DNA from: Scatosoma sp045650185
GTDB lineage: Bacteria; Bacillota; Clostridia; Christensenellales; Borkfalkiaceae
Assembly (NCBI GenBank): GCA_045650185.1
Contig: JAZRQY010000014.1
Coordinates: 1 to 34,172 of the forward strand
Length of the DNA: 34,172 nucleotides
Direction of reading: 5' to 3'
Part shown: positions 1-7,355 of the stretch, piece by piece
Numbering within the stretch: position 1 is the stretch's first letter
Layout of the letters: every line of letters starts with the position of its first letter
Notes under the pieces: generated by a model
What the model was told of the DNA's origin: nothing
Database searches by the model: none
What the model saw: only the letters and a program-made list of their open reading frames with translations
Made by a program: the position numbers and the translations under genes

Positions 1-833
1 CCGAGTTCACGGGCGAGCTGGTCACCGAAGAGGAACAGCGTGCAAAGGGCTTATTCCGCAAGTGCGACAGAATTAAGGCGGCGCAGCAGTTGCAAAAGAA
101 ATTCCCCGACTTGTTCTTTGCGCCGAACATTCTTCGGGTAGAAAGCCCTCATAAAACGTCGGAAGAGGGCAGAACGGAAGAGGAAGTAGACGCTTTCGAA
201 GAAAACAAACGCTACTTAGAGCAGCTCGAAAAAGAACATCAAACGTACCGCATTGAAATCGATTCCTGCCGCTACGTAGGAAAGCTGTTCAATACCTATT
301 TGCTGTACGAAAGAAAGGATGAGGTTTTGCTTATCGACCAACACGCCGCGCACGAGCGTTTGATTTTTGATAAATTGCGTGAGCAGATGGAGAATAAAGC
401 TGTTTCTTCTCAGGCGATGCTGTTGCCCTATGAGTTACAGTTGAATGCTTTTGAGGCAACCTTCATTGAGGAGCGTATTGAGGATATTCGCGCGATGGGA
501 TTTACCATTGAGCGCGCCCAAAATAATACCTTCTTGATTTCTGCCGTTCCCGTATTGTTGCAGGGGATGAAGGTGGATACCTTCTTCAATGAAATTTTGG
601 GCGACGTCAGCGGATTCCGTTCGATAAAACTTACCGAGCTCTTGCGCGATAAGCTGGCGATGGCGGCTTGCAAAGCGGCTGTAAAGGGCGGTATGGACAT
701 CACGCAGGCAGAGATTGACAAACTGTTTGAGATGATGAACGGGAACATGGGCTTGAAATGCCCGCACGGCAGACCCGTGGTGACGAAAATCACCAAAACG
801 GAACTGGAAAAAATGTTCAAAAGGAAGTTGTAA
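1..833 (+). CDS. mutL: DNA mismatch repair protein MutL, C-terminal part (5' truncated by window)
   Basis: The reading frame is open from base 3, so the gene starts upstream of the window; about 276 residues are visible. They cover the end of the variable linker and the C-terminal dimerisation/endonuclease domain. Visible motifs are DQHAAHERLIFD (around base 339), ACKAAVKGG (around 666) and CPHGRP (around 759), the signatures of endonuclease-type MutL found in bacteria without MutH. The canonical first motif is DQHAxxExxxxE; here the last acidic residue is Asp rather than Glu. MutL couples MutS mismatch recognition to strand nicking. Its TAA stop overlaps the miaA start by one base (TAATG), so the two are probably translationally coupled. 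The mutL-miaA order is common in Bacillota. The identification is firm; the N-terminal ATPase half cannot be seen. Confidence 0.96.
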   Translation, partial: EFTGELVTEEEQRAKGLFRKCDRIKAAQQLQKKFPDLFFAPNILRVESPHKTSEEGRTEEEVDAFEENKRYLEQLEKEHQTYRIEIDSCRYVGKLFNTYLLYERKDEVLLIDQHAAHERLIFDKLREQMENKAVSSQAMLLPYELQLNAFEATFIEERIEDIRAMGFTIERAQNNTFLISAVPVLLQGMKVDTFFNEILGDVSGFRSIKLTELLRDKLAMAACKAAVKGGMDITQAEIDKLFEMMNGNMGLKCPHGRPVVTKITKTELEKMFKRKL

Positions 834-1744
834 TGGCGAAAGTTTTAGTCGTTTGCGGCTGTACGGCATCGGGGAAATCTTCCCTTGCTGTCGAGTGCGC
901 AAAAAAACTAAATACGGAAATCATTTCTGCGGATTCCATGCAAATTTACCGTGGAATGGACGTCGGCACGGCAAAGCCAAGCCTTGCGGAAATGCAGGGG
1001 ATTCAGCACCATATGCTGGACGTTGCAGATCCTAAGCAATCGTTTACGGTCAGCGACTACGAACGGATGGCGCTGCCGATTGTAGAAAGGTTGCTTTCCG
1101 AAGGGAAAACGCCGATTATCTGTGGCGGTACGGGTTTCTATATCAACGCTCTACTGTATAAAAGCCAGTTTGGCAACGCAGGCGCCGACCCGAAAATCCG
1201 TGCGGAGTTAGAGGCGTATTGTGAGGAAAAGGGTAAGGCGGCGCTCCATGCGCTGTTGCAAGAAAAAGACCCCGAAAGTGCGCAAATTCTGCACGAAAAC
1301 GACGTGAAACGAGTGGTGCGAGCCTTAGAAATCTTCTTTGCGACCGGCAAGAAAAAATCTGAACAAAAGGACGAGCCCATTCCCCGTTTCGATTTTGTTT
1401 GCGTTTCAATTGACCATCCGCGCGAAACCTTATACCATCGTATTAACCAAAGGGTAGACGTGATGGAGAAGCAAGGCTTATGGGAAGAGGTACAGCACTT
1501 GCTCTCGCAAGGCTTAAATCTTGGTCATCAAAGTATGCAAGGCATCGGCTACAAGGAAGTTTTGCAAGGCTTGGAAGAAGGCTGGTCAAAGGAAGAAATT
1601 TACGAACTCATTAAGAAAAACACGCGCAACTATGCAAAAAGGCAAATTACCTTTTTCAAGCGCGCGCAAAACCACGTCGTATTGCCTGCAAACGAGGCGA
1701 CGGCAGAGAGAGTTATTGAAGAATTGTTAAAGGAAGAAATATGA
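833..1744 (+). CDS. miaA: tRNA dimethylallyltransferase MiaA
   Basis: MiaA transfers a dimethylallyl group to the N6 of A37 in tRNAs that read codons starting with U, the first step of ms2i6A formation. The protein is 303 residues, the usual length. The N-terminal P-loop GCTASGKSS (residues about 8-16) is followed by the conserved SADSMQIYRGMDVGTAKP segment, GGTGFYINALL in the middle and the C-terminal TRNYAKRQITFFKR stretch. The start chosen is the ATG at 833, preceded by AAAAGGAAG; an upstream in-frame extension lies inside mutL and is not conserved. The gene overlaps the mutL stop by one base and the next gene by four bases (ATGA), so the three form one translationally coupled operon. Confidence 0.97.
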   Translation: MAKVLVVCGCTASGKSSLAVECAKKLNTEIISADSMQIYRGMDVGTAKPSLAEMQGIQHHMLDVADPKQSFTVSDYERMALPIVERLLSEGKTPIICGGTGFYINALLYKSQFGNAGADPKIRAELEAYCEEKGKAALHALLQEKDPESAQILHENDVKRVVRALEIFFATGKKKSEQKDEPIPRFDFVCVSIDHPRETLYHRINQRVDVMEKQGLWEEVQHLLSQGLNLGHQSMQGIGYKEVLQGLEEGWSKEEIYELIKKNTRNYAKRQITFFKRAQNHVVLPANEATAERVIEELLKEEI

Positions 1745-2967
1745 CGGCAGAAGAACTTATTTACCAAAGCGAGCAAGCGCTGAAAGAGAATTTTGCGCTT
1801 GCCGACAAAATTAGCGAATTTAACCAAGAAAAGGTATTGAAAGCGTTTGCAGACCATTCGATTGCCATTCGCCATTTTAACGGCTCTACTGGGTATGGCT
1901 ACGGCGATGAAGGGCGTTTTACGCTCGGAGAAGTATACGCGCAGGCGATGGGCGCGGAGAGCGGTATCGTATCTCCTGCCATCTTGTCGGGTACGCACGC
2001 CTTAGCGGTTGGGCTGTTTGGCGTCCTTCGTACGGGGGACAGCGTGCTTTGTGTGTCGGGCCTGCCTTACGACACCATTCGTGGGGTGATTTACGGCGAA
2101 GGGAACGGCTCTTTGAAAGACTACGGCATTTCCTTTACTTGCACCGACCTTACCGAGGACGGCAAGTTCAATAAGGAAAAAATCGCTGAGGATATGCAGA
2201 AAATTGGCAAATCCTTGAAGATGATTTACATTCAGCGTTCGAGAGGGTATGAACTTCGTGATGCGTTTACGGTGGCAGAAATCGGGGAAATTTGCGATTT
2301 TGTTCGTGCGCAAGGCTTTGAGGGGTGTATTTTCGTAGACAACTGCTACGGCGAGTTCGTGGAAATGCAAGAACCCTGCGACGTCGGCGCAGACGTAGCG
2401 GTGGGGTCGCTCATTAAAAATCCCGGTGGTGGACTTGCGCCTACGGGTGGTTATATCGTAGGTAAGGAAAGCTATATCGATCTCATCGGTCGTAGATTGA
2501 CCGCGCCGTCTATCGGCAACGAGGTCGGTTCTTACGCATACGGTTGGAGGCTGTTTTACCAAGGCTTGTTCCTCGCTCCGCATACCGTCAATCAAGCAAT
2601 CAAGGGCAGTCTTGTTATCGGCAAGTGCATGGAAATGCTCGGCTACGAAAACTTCCCCAAGCTGGACAAAACGCCTGCGGACATCACGCGTGCCATTCGC
2701 TTTGATACGGCAAAACAGCTTTGCGACTTTATTCAGTCGGTGCAGGAGGCATCGCCCGTCGATAGCTTTGTGACCTTAGAGCCTTGGGATATGCCCGGCT
2801 ATGACAGCAAAGTCATTATGGCGGCGGGGTGCTTTGTTGAGGGCGCGTCCATCGAGCTTTCTGCTGATGCCCCCGTAAAGGAGCCGTATACGGCTTATTT
2901 CCAAGGCGGCTTGACCTACGAACATTGTAAATACGCTTTAAAGAAGATACTTGCAAAGCTCCTTTAA
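1741..2967 (+). CDS. PLP-dependent methionine gamma-lyase-like protein (YnbB family)
   Basis: A 408-residue fold-type I pyridoxal-phosphate enzyme of the family annotated as methionine gamma-lyase (YnbB in Bacillus). Visible features are the SGTHALAVGLFGVLRTGD segment that contacts the cofactor phosphate, IFVDNCYGEFVE carrying the Asp that pairs with the pyridine nitrogen, and GSLIKNPGGGLAPTGGY with the probable Schiff-base lysine in LIKNPGG. The true substrate is not established; the family name rests on distant similarity to cystathionine/methionine lyases. The start overlaps the end of miaA as ATGA. In Bacillus ynbB also lies close to miaA, so the neighbourhood supports the family call. 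I see no frameshift or missing motif. Confidence 0.88.
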   Translation: MTAEELIYQSEQALKENFALADKISEFNQEKVLKAFADHSIAIRHFNGSTGYGYGDEGRFTLGEVYAQAMGAESGIVSPAILSGTHALAVGLFGVLRTGDSVLCVSGLPYDTIRGVIYGEGNGSLKDYGISFTCTDLTEDGKFNKEKIAEDMQKIGKSLKMIYIQRSRGYELRDAFTVAEIGEICDFVRAQGFEGCIFVDNCYGEFVEMQEPCDVGADVAVGSLIKNPGGGLAPTGGYIVGKESYIDLIGRRLTAPSIGNEVGSYAYGWRLFYQGLFLAPHTVNQAIKGSLVIGKCMEMLGYENFPKLDKTPADITRAIRFDTAKQLCDFIQSVQEASPVDSFVTLEPWDMPGYDSKVIMAAGCFVEGASIELSADAPVKEPYTAYFQGGLTYEHCKYALKKILAKLL

Positions 2968-2980
2968 TGCAATTCTACGC

Positions 2981-3013
2981 ACAGTAGATAGTGCTAGAAG
3001 AAAAATCTACTGT
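2981..3013. promoter_or_regulatory. Inverted repeat upstream of XRE gene (terminator or operator)
   Basis: A perfect 9-base inverted repeat, ACAGTAGAT (2981-2989) and ATCTACTGT (3005-3013), with a 15-base loop. It is not followed directly by a T-run, so it is a poor intrinsic terminator for the upstream operon. It lies 55 bases before an XRE regulator and could be its operator. A TATAGT/TATATA stretch around 3042-3052 may be the -10 of that gene. Confidence 0.4.
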
Positions 3014-3068
3014 TTGTGGGTGGAAATTCTGCGTTTTTTTGTATAGTATATAAGCATGGAGGTTGTAA

Positions 3069-3704
3069 ATGGAACAACAAAAAACAGGGAAATTTATTGC
3101 TGAAATGCGCAAGGAGCAGGGGTTAACCCAGCGTGAGCTTGCGGAAAAGCTGATGATCAGCGACAAGACGGTATCCAAATGGGAATGCGGAAACGGACTT
3201 CCCGAAGTATCGTTGATGCTGCCCCTTTGCGAGATTTTGGAAATCAGCGTAAATGAACTGTTGACGGGAAAACGCTTGCAACCCTCCGAATATCAAAAGA
3301 ACGCGGAGGATAATTTAATGAAATTGATTAACGAAAAGGAACACGCAAAGCGCAGTCTTTGGCTGGGGATTATTGCACTTATTCCTGCGTTTTTAGCGGG
3401 AATTACGCTGATTATGATTGCTGGTTATTTTGATCTAGAGGTTTGGCAAAGAATCGTGCTGATTGTGATTGCCGTACTTACGATTGCGGCAGGGCTCACG
3501 GTGGCGGTTGTTTTGGAAGTCCACAGCGGAGCGTTTGAATGCGCGAAGTGCGGAAAGCGGTTTATGCCGACTACCGCCGCATATCTTGCAGGTATGCATA
3601 CGGCTACGCGCAGATATTTGAAATGTCCTTATTGTGGGCAGAGCAGTATGTGTATTCGCAGATTTTCCTTAAACGAAGAAAGTGAAGAAGAGCAAAATGA
3701 TTAA
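3069..3704 (+). CDS. XRE-family HTH regulator with two membrane helices and a zinc ribbon
   Basis: A 211-residue protein. Residues about 6-62 form a Cro/C1-type helix-turn-helix (EMRKEQGLTQRELAEKL, then SDKTVSKWECGNGLPE). After a short charged linker come two hydrophobic helices (about 96-120 and 127-150) and a C-terminal zinc-ribbon-like part with CAKCGKRF and CPYCGQ. This HTH plus membrane layout is frequent in Clostridia, but the signal sensed is unknown. The ATG at 3069 follows GGAGG at a proper distance. It is a single-gene unit with an inverted repeat upstream and a bidirectional terminator downstream. DNA binding is expected from the domain; membrane sensing and metal binding are inferences. 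Confidence 0.85.
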   Translation: MEQQKTGKFIAEMRKEQGLTQRELAEKLMISDKTVSKWECGNGLPEVSLMLPLCEILEISVNELLTGKRLQPSEYQKNAEDNLMKLINEKEHAKRSLWLGIIALIPAFLAGITLIMIAGYFDLEVWQRIVLIVIAVLTIAAGLTVAVVLEVHSGAFECAKCGKRFMPTTAAYLAGMHTATRRYLKCPYCGQSSMCIRRFSLNEESEEEQND

Positions 3705-3705
3705 T

Positions 3706-3745
3706 AAAAAACGGCTACCCGTATAGGATAGCCGTTTTGCTTTTT
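3706..3745. terminator. Bidirectional intrinsic terminator
   Basis: The stem AAAACGGCTA/TAGCCGTTTT (3708-3717 with 3729-3738) is flanked by A-rich sequence on the left and T-rich on the right. It sits between the convergent XRE gene (+) and ung (-) and can serve both strands. Confidence 0.85.
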
Positions 3746-4412
3746 ATTTCGTTAAATCCCAGTCGATGGGGGTAATCCCTTTGCTTTGTAAATAGTCGTT
3801 AGTTTTTGTGAAAGGCTTACTCCCAAAAAATCCGTTGTAGGCGGAAAGGGGAGAGGGGTGTACGCTTTCGATGATACAATGTTTTTTGCTGTCGATTAAA
3901 GGCTTTTTACTTCTTGCGTTGCCGCCCCAAAGGATAAAGACAACGTTTTCCTTTTGGTCGGATATCAGCTTGATTACGCTGTCCGTAAACCATGCCCAAC
4001 CGCATTTGGAATGGGAATTCGCTTGGTGTGCCCGAACAGACAAAGAGGTGTTCATCAGCAGCACGCCTTCGTTTGCCCACTTCGTCAAATTGCCGTTTTT
4101 AGGCTTTTTGCAACCGATATCCGCTTGCAGTTCCTTGAAAATGTTTTCCAAAGAGGGTGGATTGGGTACGCCGTCCTGCACGGAAAAGCAAAGCCCGTGC
4201 GCCTGCCCCTCGCCGTGGTAGGGGTCTTGTCCCAAAAGCACGACCTTCACCTTTTCAAAGGGAGTAAACCGAAAGCAGTTGTACAAATCGTACATATCGG
4301 GATAGACGGTCTGCATGCGGTATTCCTCAATGAGGAATTGCCGTATCTTTTTGTACCGTTCGTCCTCGAATAAGGGCGCAAGCCGTTCGTTCCAAGTTCC
4401 TAAATCAATCAT
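3744..4412 (-). CDS. ung: Uracil-DNA glycosylase, family 1
   Basis: Removes uracil from DNA to start base-excision repair. At 222 residues it has the standard length of family 1 enzymes. The water-activating motif GQDPYHG is present, followed by GLCFSV, with PNPPSLENIFKEL in the middle and the leucine-loop motif HPSPLSA near the C-terminus. It follows the MTA/SAH nucleosidase gene by 14 bases on the same strand, so the two are probably co-transcribed. The Shine-Dalgarno sequence before its ATG is weak, consistent with dependence on upstream translation. The gene ends inside the shared bidirectional terminator. Confidence 0.97.
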   Translation of the reverse strand: MIDLGTWNERLAPLFEDERYKKIRQFLIEEYRMQTVYPDMYDLYNCFRFTPFEKVKVVLLGQDPYHGEGQAHGLCFSVQDGVPNPPSLENIFKELQADIGCKKPKNGNLTKWANEGVLLMNTSLSVRAHQANSHSKCGWAWFTDSVIKLISDQKENVVFILWGGNARSKKPLIDSKKHCIIESVHPSPLSAYNGFFGSKPFTKTNDYLQSKGITPIDWDLTK

Positions 4413-4426
4413 GATAATTTACCGAG

Positions 4427-5083
4427 TTATAATTCTTCAAAGAAAGCGGGAAGGGCGGCTTTCAGGTTTTGCAGGGCGCGCGCCTTGTTTGCAAAATATT
4501 GCTCTGCGGTGCTGCCGCTGCCAGCCACATCGGAAATTGCCTTGATAAGGTAGACGGGCAACTCTGCGCAGTAAGCCGCTTGTACGACCGCCGCGCCTTC
4601 CATATCCCGAATGTCTGCCTGTAATTCCTCGGTAAGAAGGGCGTAATCTGCTTTGCTGTCGTTAAAGCGGTCGGCTGTACCCAAGCGTTTCTTAGGGAAA
4701 TCGGCTTTAAAATGGTTGGTCGAAAGATAGTTTTCTTTGTATTCGTCCAAAGTTCCCATTTTCGTACCGTTCAATTCGGTCAGGTCAAAGTCAAACTGTA
4801 CGGCAGCAGAAATCTGGTAGACGGCGCAAAGCACCGTTCCCTCGTTCAAGCCACCTGCAACGCCAAAGTTCAGCAGCTTTTCAACGCCAAACTTGCTGAC
4901 GAGCAGCTGTGTGCCAAGGGCAGCGTTTACCTTGCCGATACCGCAAATGCAAAGGGCAATATCCCTGCCGTATGCCTTGCCTACGTAGACGGTCTTACCG
5001 CTGACGGTCAGCGACCGTTGTACCTGCATTTCCTCTAATAAAATATCTGCTTCGCTCTGCATTGCGATGACTGCGCCGATCAT
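4427..5083 (-). CDS. mtnN: 5'-methylthioadenosine/S-adenosylhomocysteine nucleosidase
   Basis: Cleaves adenine from methylthioadenosine and S-adenosylhomocysteine, clearing by-products of polyamine synthesis and methylation. The 218-residue protein belongs to the PNP/UDP phosphorylase family. Visible features are the N-terminal GAVIAMQSEAD with the catalytic-region Glu, the CGIGKVNAA and NFGVAGGL glycine-rich loops, DMEGAAVVQAA with the ribose-binding Met-Glu pair, and KAISDVAG with the catalytic Asp. The start ATG follows AGGAG on the minus strand. It is the first gene of a two-gene unit with ung, driven by a promoter at 5118-5146. It is slightly shorter than the typical 230 residues, but no motif is missing. 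Confidence 0.92.
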   Translation of the reverse strand: MIGAVIAMQSEADILLEEMQVQRSLTVSGKTVYVGKAYGRDIALCICGIGKVNAALGTQLLVSKFGVEKLLNFGVAGGLNEGTVLCAVYQISAAVQFDFDLTELNGTKMGTLDEYKENYLSTNHFKADFPKKRLGTADRFNDSKADYALLTEELQADIRDMEGAAVVQAAYCAELPVYLIKAISDVAGSGSTAEQYFANKARALQNLKAALPAFFEEL

Positions 5084-5117
5084 AATAATTCTCCTAAAAA
5101 AGTACTTGTATAAGGGT

Positions 5118-5146
5118 AGTTTATCAAATTTTATTTAATTTTGCAA
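5118..5146 (-). promoter_or_regulatory. Probable sigma-A promoter of mtnN-ung
   Basis: On the minus strand TTGCAA (5141-5146) is followed after 17 bases by TAAACT (5118-5123), about 35 bases before the mtnN start. It diverges from the promoter of the next gene. Confidence 0.6.
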
Positions 5147-5175
5147 TCGTATAAGCGGAAAAAAGAAAAAATATC

Positions 5176-5204
5176 TTGATATTTTGTAAAAAGTGTGATA
5201 GAAT
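5176..5204 (+). promoter_or_regulatory. Probable sigma-A promoter of the C_GCAxxG_C_C gene
   Basis: TTGATA (5176-5181), a 17-base spacer and TAGAAT (5199-5204), followed by the strong AAAGGAGAG ribosome binding site before the ATG at 5231. Confidence 0.7.
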
Positions 5205-5230
5205 AATTCAAAAGAAAGGAGAGTTTTGTA

Positions 5231-5689
5231 ATGACAAGGGCGGAACAAGCAAGAGAATATTTTAAGCAAGGCTATGCCTGCTCACAGGCGGTCGCTCTGG
5301 CGTTTGCCGACGTTGCAGGTGTGGACGCTGATATGGTGTCGAAGATGACTCTGCCGCTGGGCGGTGGCTTGGGCAGACTTCGTTTGACCTGCGGCACTGT
5401 AAGTGGTATGGCGGTGGCGTATGGAATGATTGAGGCGGCATCTACCCCCGACGTGCAGAATAAGAAAGAAGTGTATAGCGCGGTGCAAAAGCTGTGCGGA
5501 CAATTTTTGGCGGAAAACGGCAGTTTAATCTGCGCAGACTTACTCTCGGGAAATAATCTGTCTGTCACGGTAGGTGGAGTAGCCGAGTCGAGAACGGACG
5601 AATACTACAAAAAACGTCCGTGCGCCGAGCTTGTTTACCATGCGACGCAAATTTTAGAGGAATACTTGCACGAAAAGGGTGTTCTTTGA
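5231..5689 (+). CDS. C_GCAxxG_C_C family (probable redox-active) protein
   Basis: A 152-residue helical protein of the C_GCAxxG_C_C family, often found near redox or respiratory genes; its biochemical role is unknown. The characteristic cysteines are visible: GYACSQAV near the N-terminus, the glycine-rich segment GGGLGRLRLTCGTVSG (the family core, here with Thr where Ala is usual), LICADLL and RPCAELV. Repeated conserved cysteines suggest metal or disulfide chemistry, which is inference. It has its own promoter, an excellent ribosome binding site and a strong terminator, so it is transcribed alone and gives no operon clue to function. Confidence 0.88.
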   Translation: MTRAEQAREYFKQGYACSQAVALAFADVAGVDADMVSKMTLPLGGGLGRLRLTCGTVSGMAVAYGMIEAASTPDVQNKKEVYSAVQKLCGQFLAENGSLICADLLSGNNLSVTVGGVAESRTDEYYKKRPCAELVYHATQILEEYLHEKGVL

Positions 5690-5703
5690 TTGCAGTAAAA
5701 ACA

Positions 5704-5738
5704 AAATCTCGCAAGCATGCAACTTGCGAGATTTTTTT
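5704..5738. terminator. Strong bidirectional terminator
   Basis: The perfect 12-base stem AAATCTCGCAAG/CTTGCGAGATTT (5704-5715 with 5723-5734) has a 7-base loop and a T-run on the plus strand. It lies between convergent genes and probably serves both. Confidence 0.9.
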
Positions 5739-5754
5739 GTATTTTTATAGAGAA

Positions 5755-6072
5755 TTATCTGCCGAGGACATAGTTCTTTACCCGAGCGATAAAGATTTCC
5801 AAAAAGGCGATTACATAGATGGCGATATAAGGCAGAGCATAGCCTACAAGGCCGATAATAATCATCGGCAGAGGAAGACCCGTGCTTTCGCTGCCGCCGC
5901 CAAACAGGTCGATAGCGAGGAAGATAAGACCGCCCAAAAAGATAAGGCTGGAAATAGCAATCACGAGTTTGCCGCCCAGCATTACGATGAGTTTCAGGAA
6001 TAATTGCAACACGAAGGCTATGATAATGAGGGGAATGGAAACAATACCAACCAAAATACGAACTAAAATCAT
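5755..6072 (-). CDS. Small three-helix membrane protein, CD1845-like
   Basis: A 105-residue, very hydrophobic protein with three probable membrane segments (about residues 3-33, 35-60 and 68-95) and a basic C-terminus (ARVKNYVLGR). The layout and the GGGSESTG loop between helices recall the CD1845-family proteins of conjugative elements, but I see no conjugation gene nearby and the likeness is only impressionistic. The ATG is preceded by AAAGGAGAG at the right distance. It starts 11 bases after the ychF stop, so it is the second gene of a ychF operon. Function unknown. Confidence 0.75.
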   Translation of the reverse strand: MILVRILVGIVSIPLIIIAFVLQLFLKLIVMLGGKLVIAISSLIFLGGLIFLAIDLFGGGSESTGLPLPMIIIGLVGYALPYIAIYVIAFLEIFIARVKNYVLGR

Positions 6073-6083
6073 AGTGCTCTCCT

Positions 6084-7199
6084 TTATTTGTTACTCTTAG
6101 AAACGTTGAAGTAGTATTCAACGACGTCGCCGTCCTGCATGATATATTCCTTACCTTCGGAACGGACTTTGCCTTTTTCCTTTGCGGCGGCAATCGAGCC
6201 AAGCTCTACGAGGATTTCCCAGTTGACAACGTCGGCGCGGATAAAGCCTTTTTCAAAGTCGGTGTGGATTTTTCCTGCCGCCTGCGGCGCTTTCGTGCCA
6301 CGGGTAATCGTCCAAGCTCTCGTTTCCTTTTCGCCTGCGGTGAGGTAGGAAATCAAACCGAGCAGGGCATACGATTTTTTAATCAATCTATCCAAGCCGC
6401 TTTCGCCCAAACCGAATTCTTCCATAAACACCGCTTTATCCTCGGGATCCATCTGCGAAAGCTCCTCTTCGGTTTTTGCGCAAATGACAAGTACTTCGCT
6501 ACCTTCCGTTGCGGCAAATTCCTTTACCTTGCAGACGAGGTCAAGGCTGTCTTCAGGCTTGCCCATATCGTCCTCTTGAATATTTGCGGCGTAGATAGTG
6601 GGCTTCGTGGTCAAAAGGAAACAGTTTTTCATAAACTCTGTTTCCTCTGCTGTGAAGGGGAAGTTTCTGGCAGGCTTTTCACTCTCCAAGAACGCATATA
6701 AGCGTTCCAAGAAGGCGTATTCCTCAACCGCCTTTTTGTCCTGACCGCCGCGCGCTTGTACCTTGACGCGGTTCATGCGGTTTTGTACCGCTTCCATATC
6801 CGACATAATCAATTCCAAGTTGATGGTTTCAATGTCGTTTACGGGGTCGATGCGGTTTTCAACGTGAGTGATGTTGGAATTTTCAAAGCATCTTACCACG
6901 TGTACGATGGCGTCCACCTCACGAATGTGAGAAAGGAACTTATTGCCAAGCCCCTCGCCCTTGGATGCGCCTTTTACAAGCCCTGCGATGTCCACGAATT
7001 CTATGACGGCAGGGGTGACCTTTTTCGAGTTATACAGAGCGGCAAGCTTATCCAACCGCTCGTCGGGTACGGCAACGACGCCGACGTTCGGCTCGATGGT
7101 ACAGAACGGGTAGTTTGCGCATTCTGCGCCTGCGTGAGTAATTGCGTTAAACAGAGTGGATTTGCCTACGTTGGGCAACCCTACAACACCAAGTTTCAT
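6084..7199 (-). CDS. ychF: Redox-regulated ATPase YchF (Obg-family GTPase fold)
   Basis: A 371-residue P-loop protein of the TRAFAC class that binds the ribosome and prefers ATP over GTP. Visible features are the G1 loop GLPNVGKST at residues 6-14, switch region VDIAGLVKGASKGEGLG, the altered G4 motif around AANIQEDD that explains the ATP preference in this family, a coiled-coil insertion around residues 130-170 and a C-terminal TGS domain with GTKAPQAAGKIH and the terminal DVVEYYFNV. The start chosen is the ATG at 7199, matching the conserved MKLGVVGLPNVGKS beginning; a longer frame upstream has no family support. It is transcribed from 7275-7247 and followed closely by a small membrane protein gene. 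Confidence 0.97.
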   Translation of the reverse strand: MKLGVVGLPNVGKSTLFNAITHAGAECANYPFCTIEPNVGVVAVPDERLDKLAALYNSKKVTPAVIEFVDIAGLVKGASKGEGLGNKFLSHIREVDAIVHVVRCFENSNITHVENRIDPVNDIETINLELIMSDMEAVQNRMNRVKVQARGGQDKKAVEEYAFLERLYAFLESEKPARNFPFTAEETEFMKNCFLLTTKPTIYAANIQEDDMGKPEDSLDLVCKVKEFAATEGSEVLVICAKTEEELSQMDPEDKAVFMEEFGLGESGLDRLIKKSYALLGLISYLTAGEKETRAWTITRGTKAPQAAGKIHTDFEKGFIRADVVNWEILVELGSIAAAKEKGKVRSEGKEYIMQDGDVVEYYFNVSKSNK

Positions 7200-7246
7200 C
7201 TTTTTAATACGTCCTTTTATAAAAAATTGCACGAAATTTCCTGTAT

Positions 7247-7275
7247 ATTATAATATAAAATCAAAAAATAATCAA
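7247..7275 (-). promoter_or_regulatory. Sigma-A promoter of ychF
   Basis: On the minus strand TTGATT (7270-7275), an exact 17-base spacer and TATAAT (7247-7252), giving a leader of about 40 bases. A plus-strand TATAAT at 7309-7314 is the probable -10 of argS, with no clear -35 at 17 bases. Confidence 0.75.
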
Positions 7276-7355
7276 ATTAAACTTGCCTAAAAATAAAAAA
7301 TATGTTAATATAATTTGGAAAAAATCGAAAATTTCGCATAAACAAAGGTGAAAAG

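Noticed and set aside
7315..7355. Possible T-box leader for argS
   Set aside because: Only about 40 bases lie between the -10 box and the start codon, far too short, and no T-box sequence is present.
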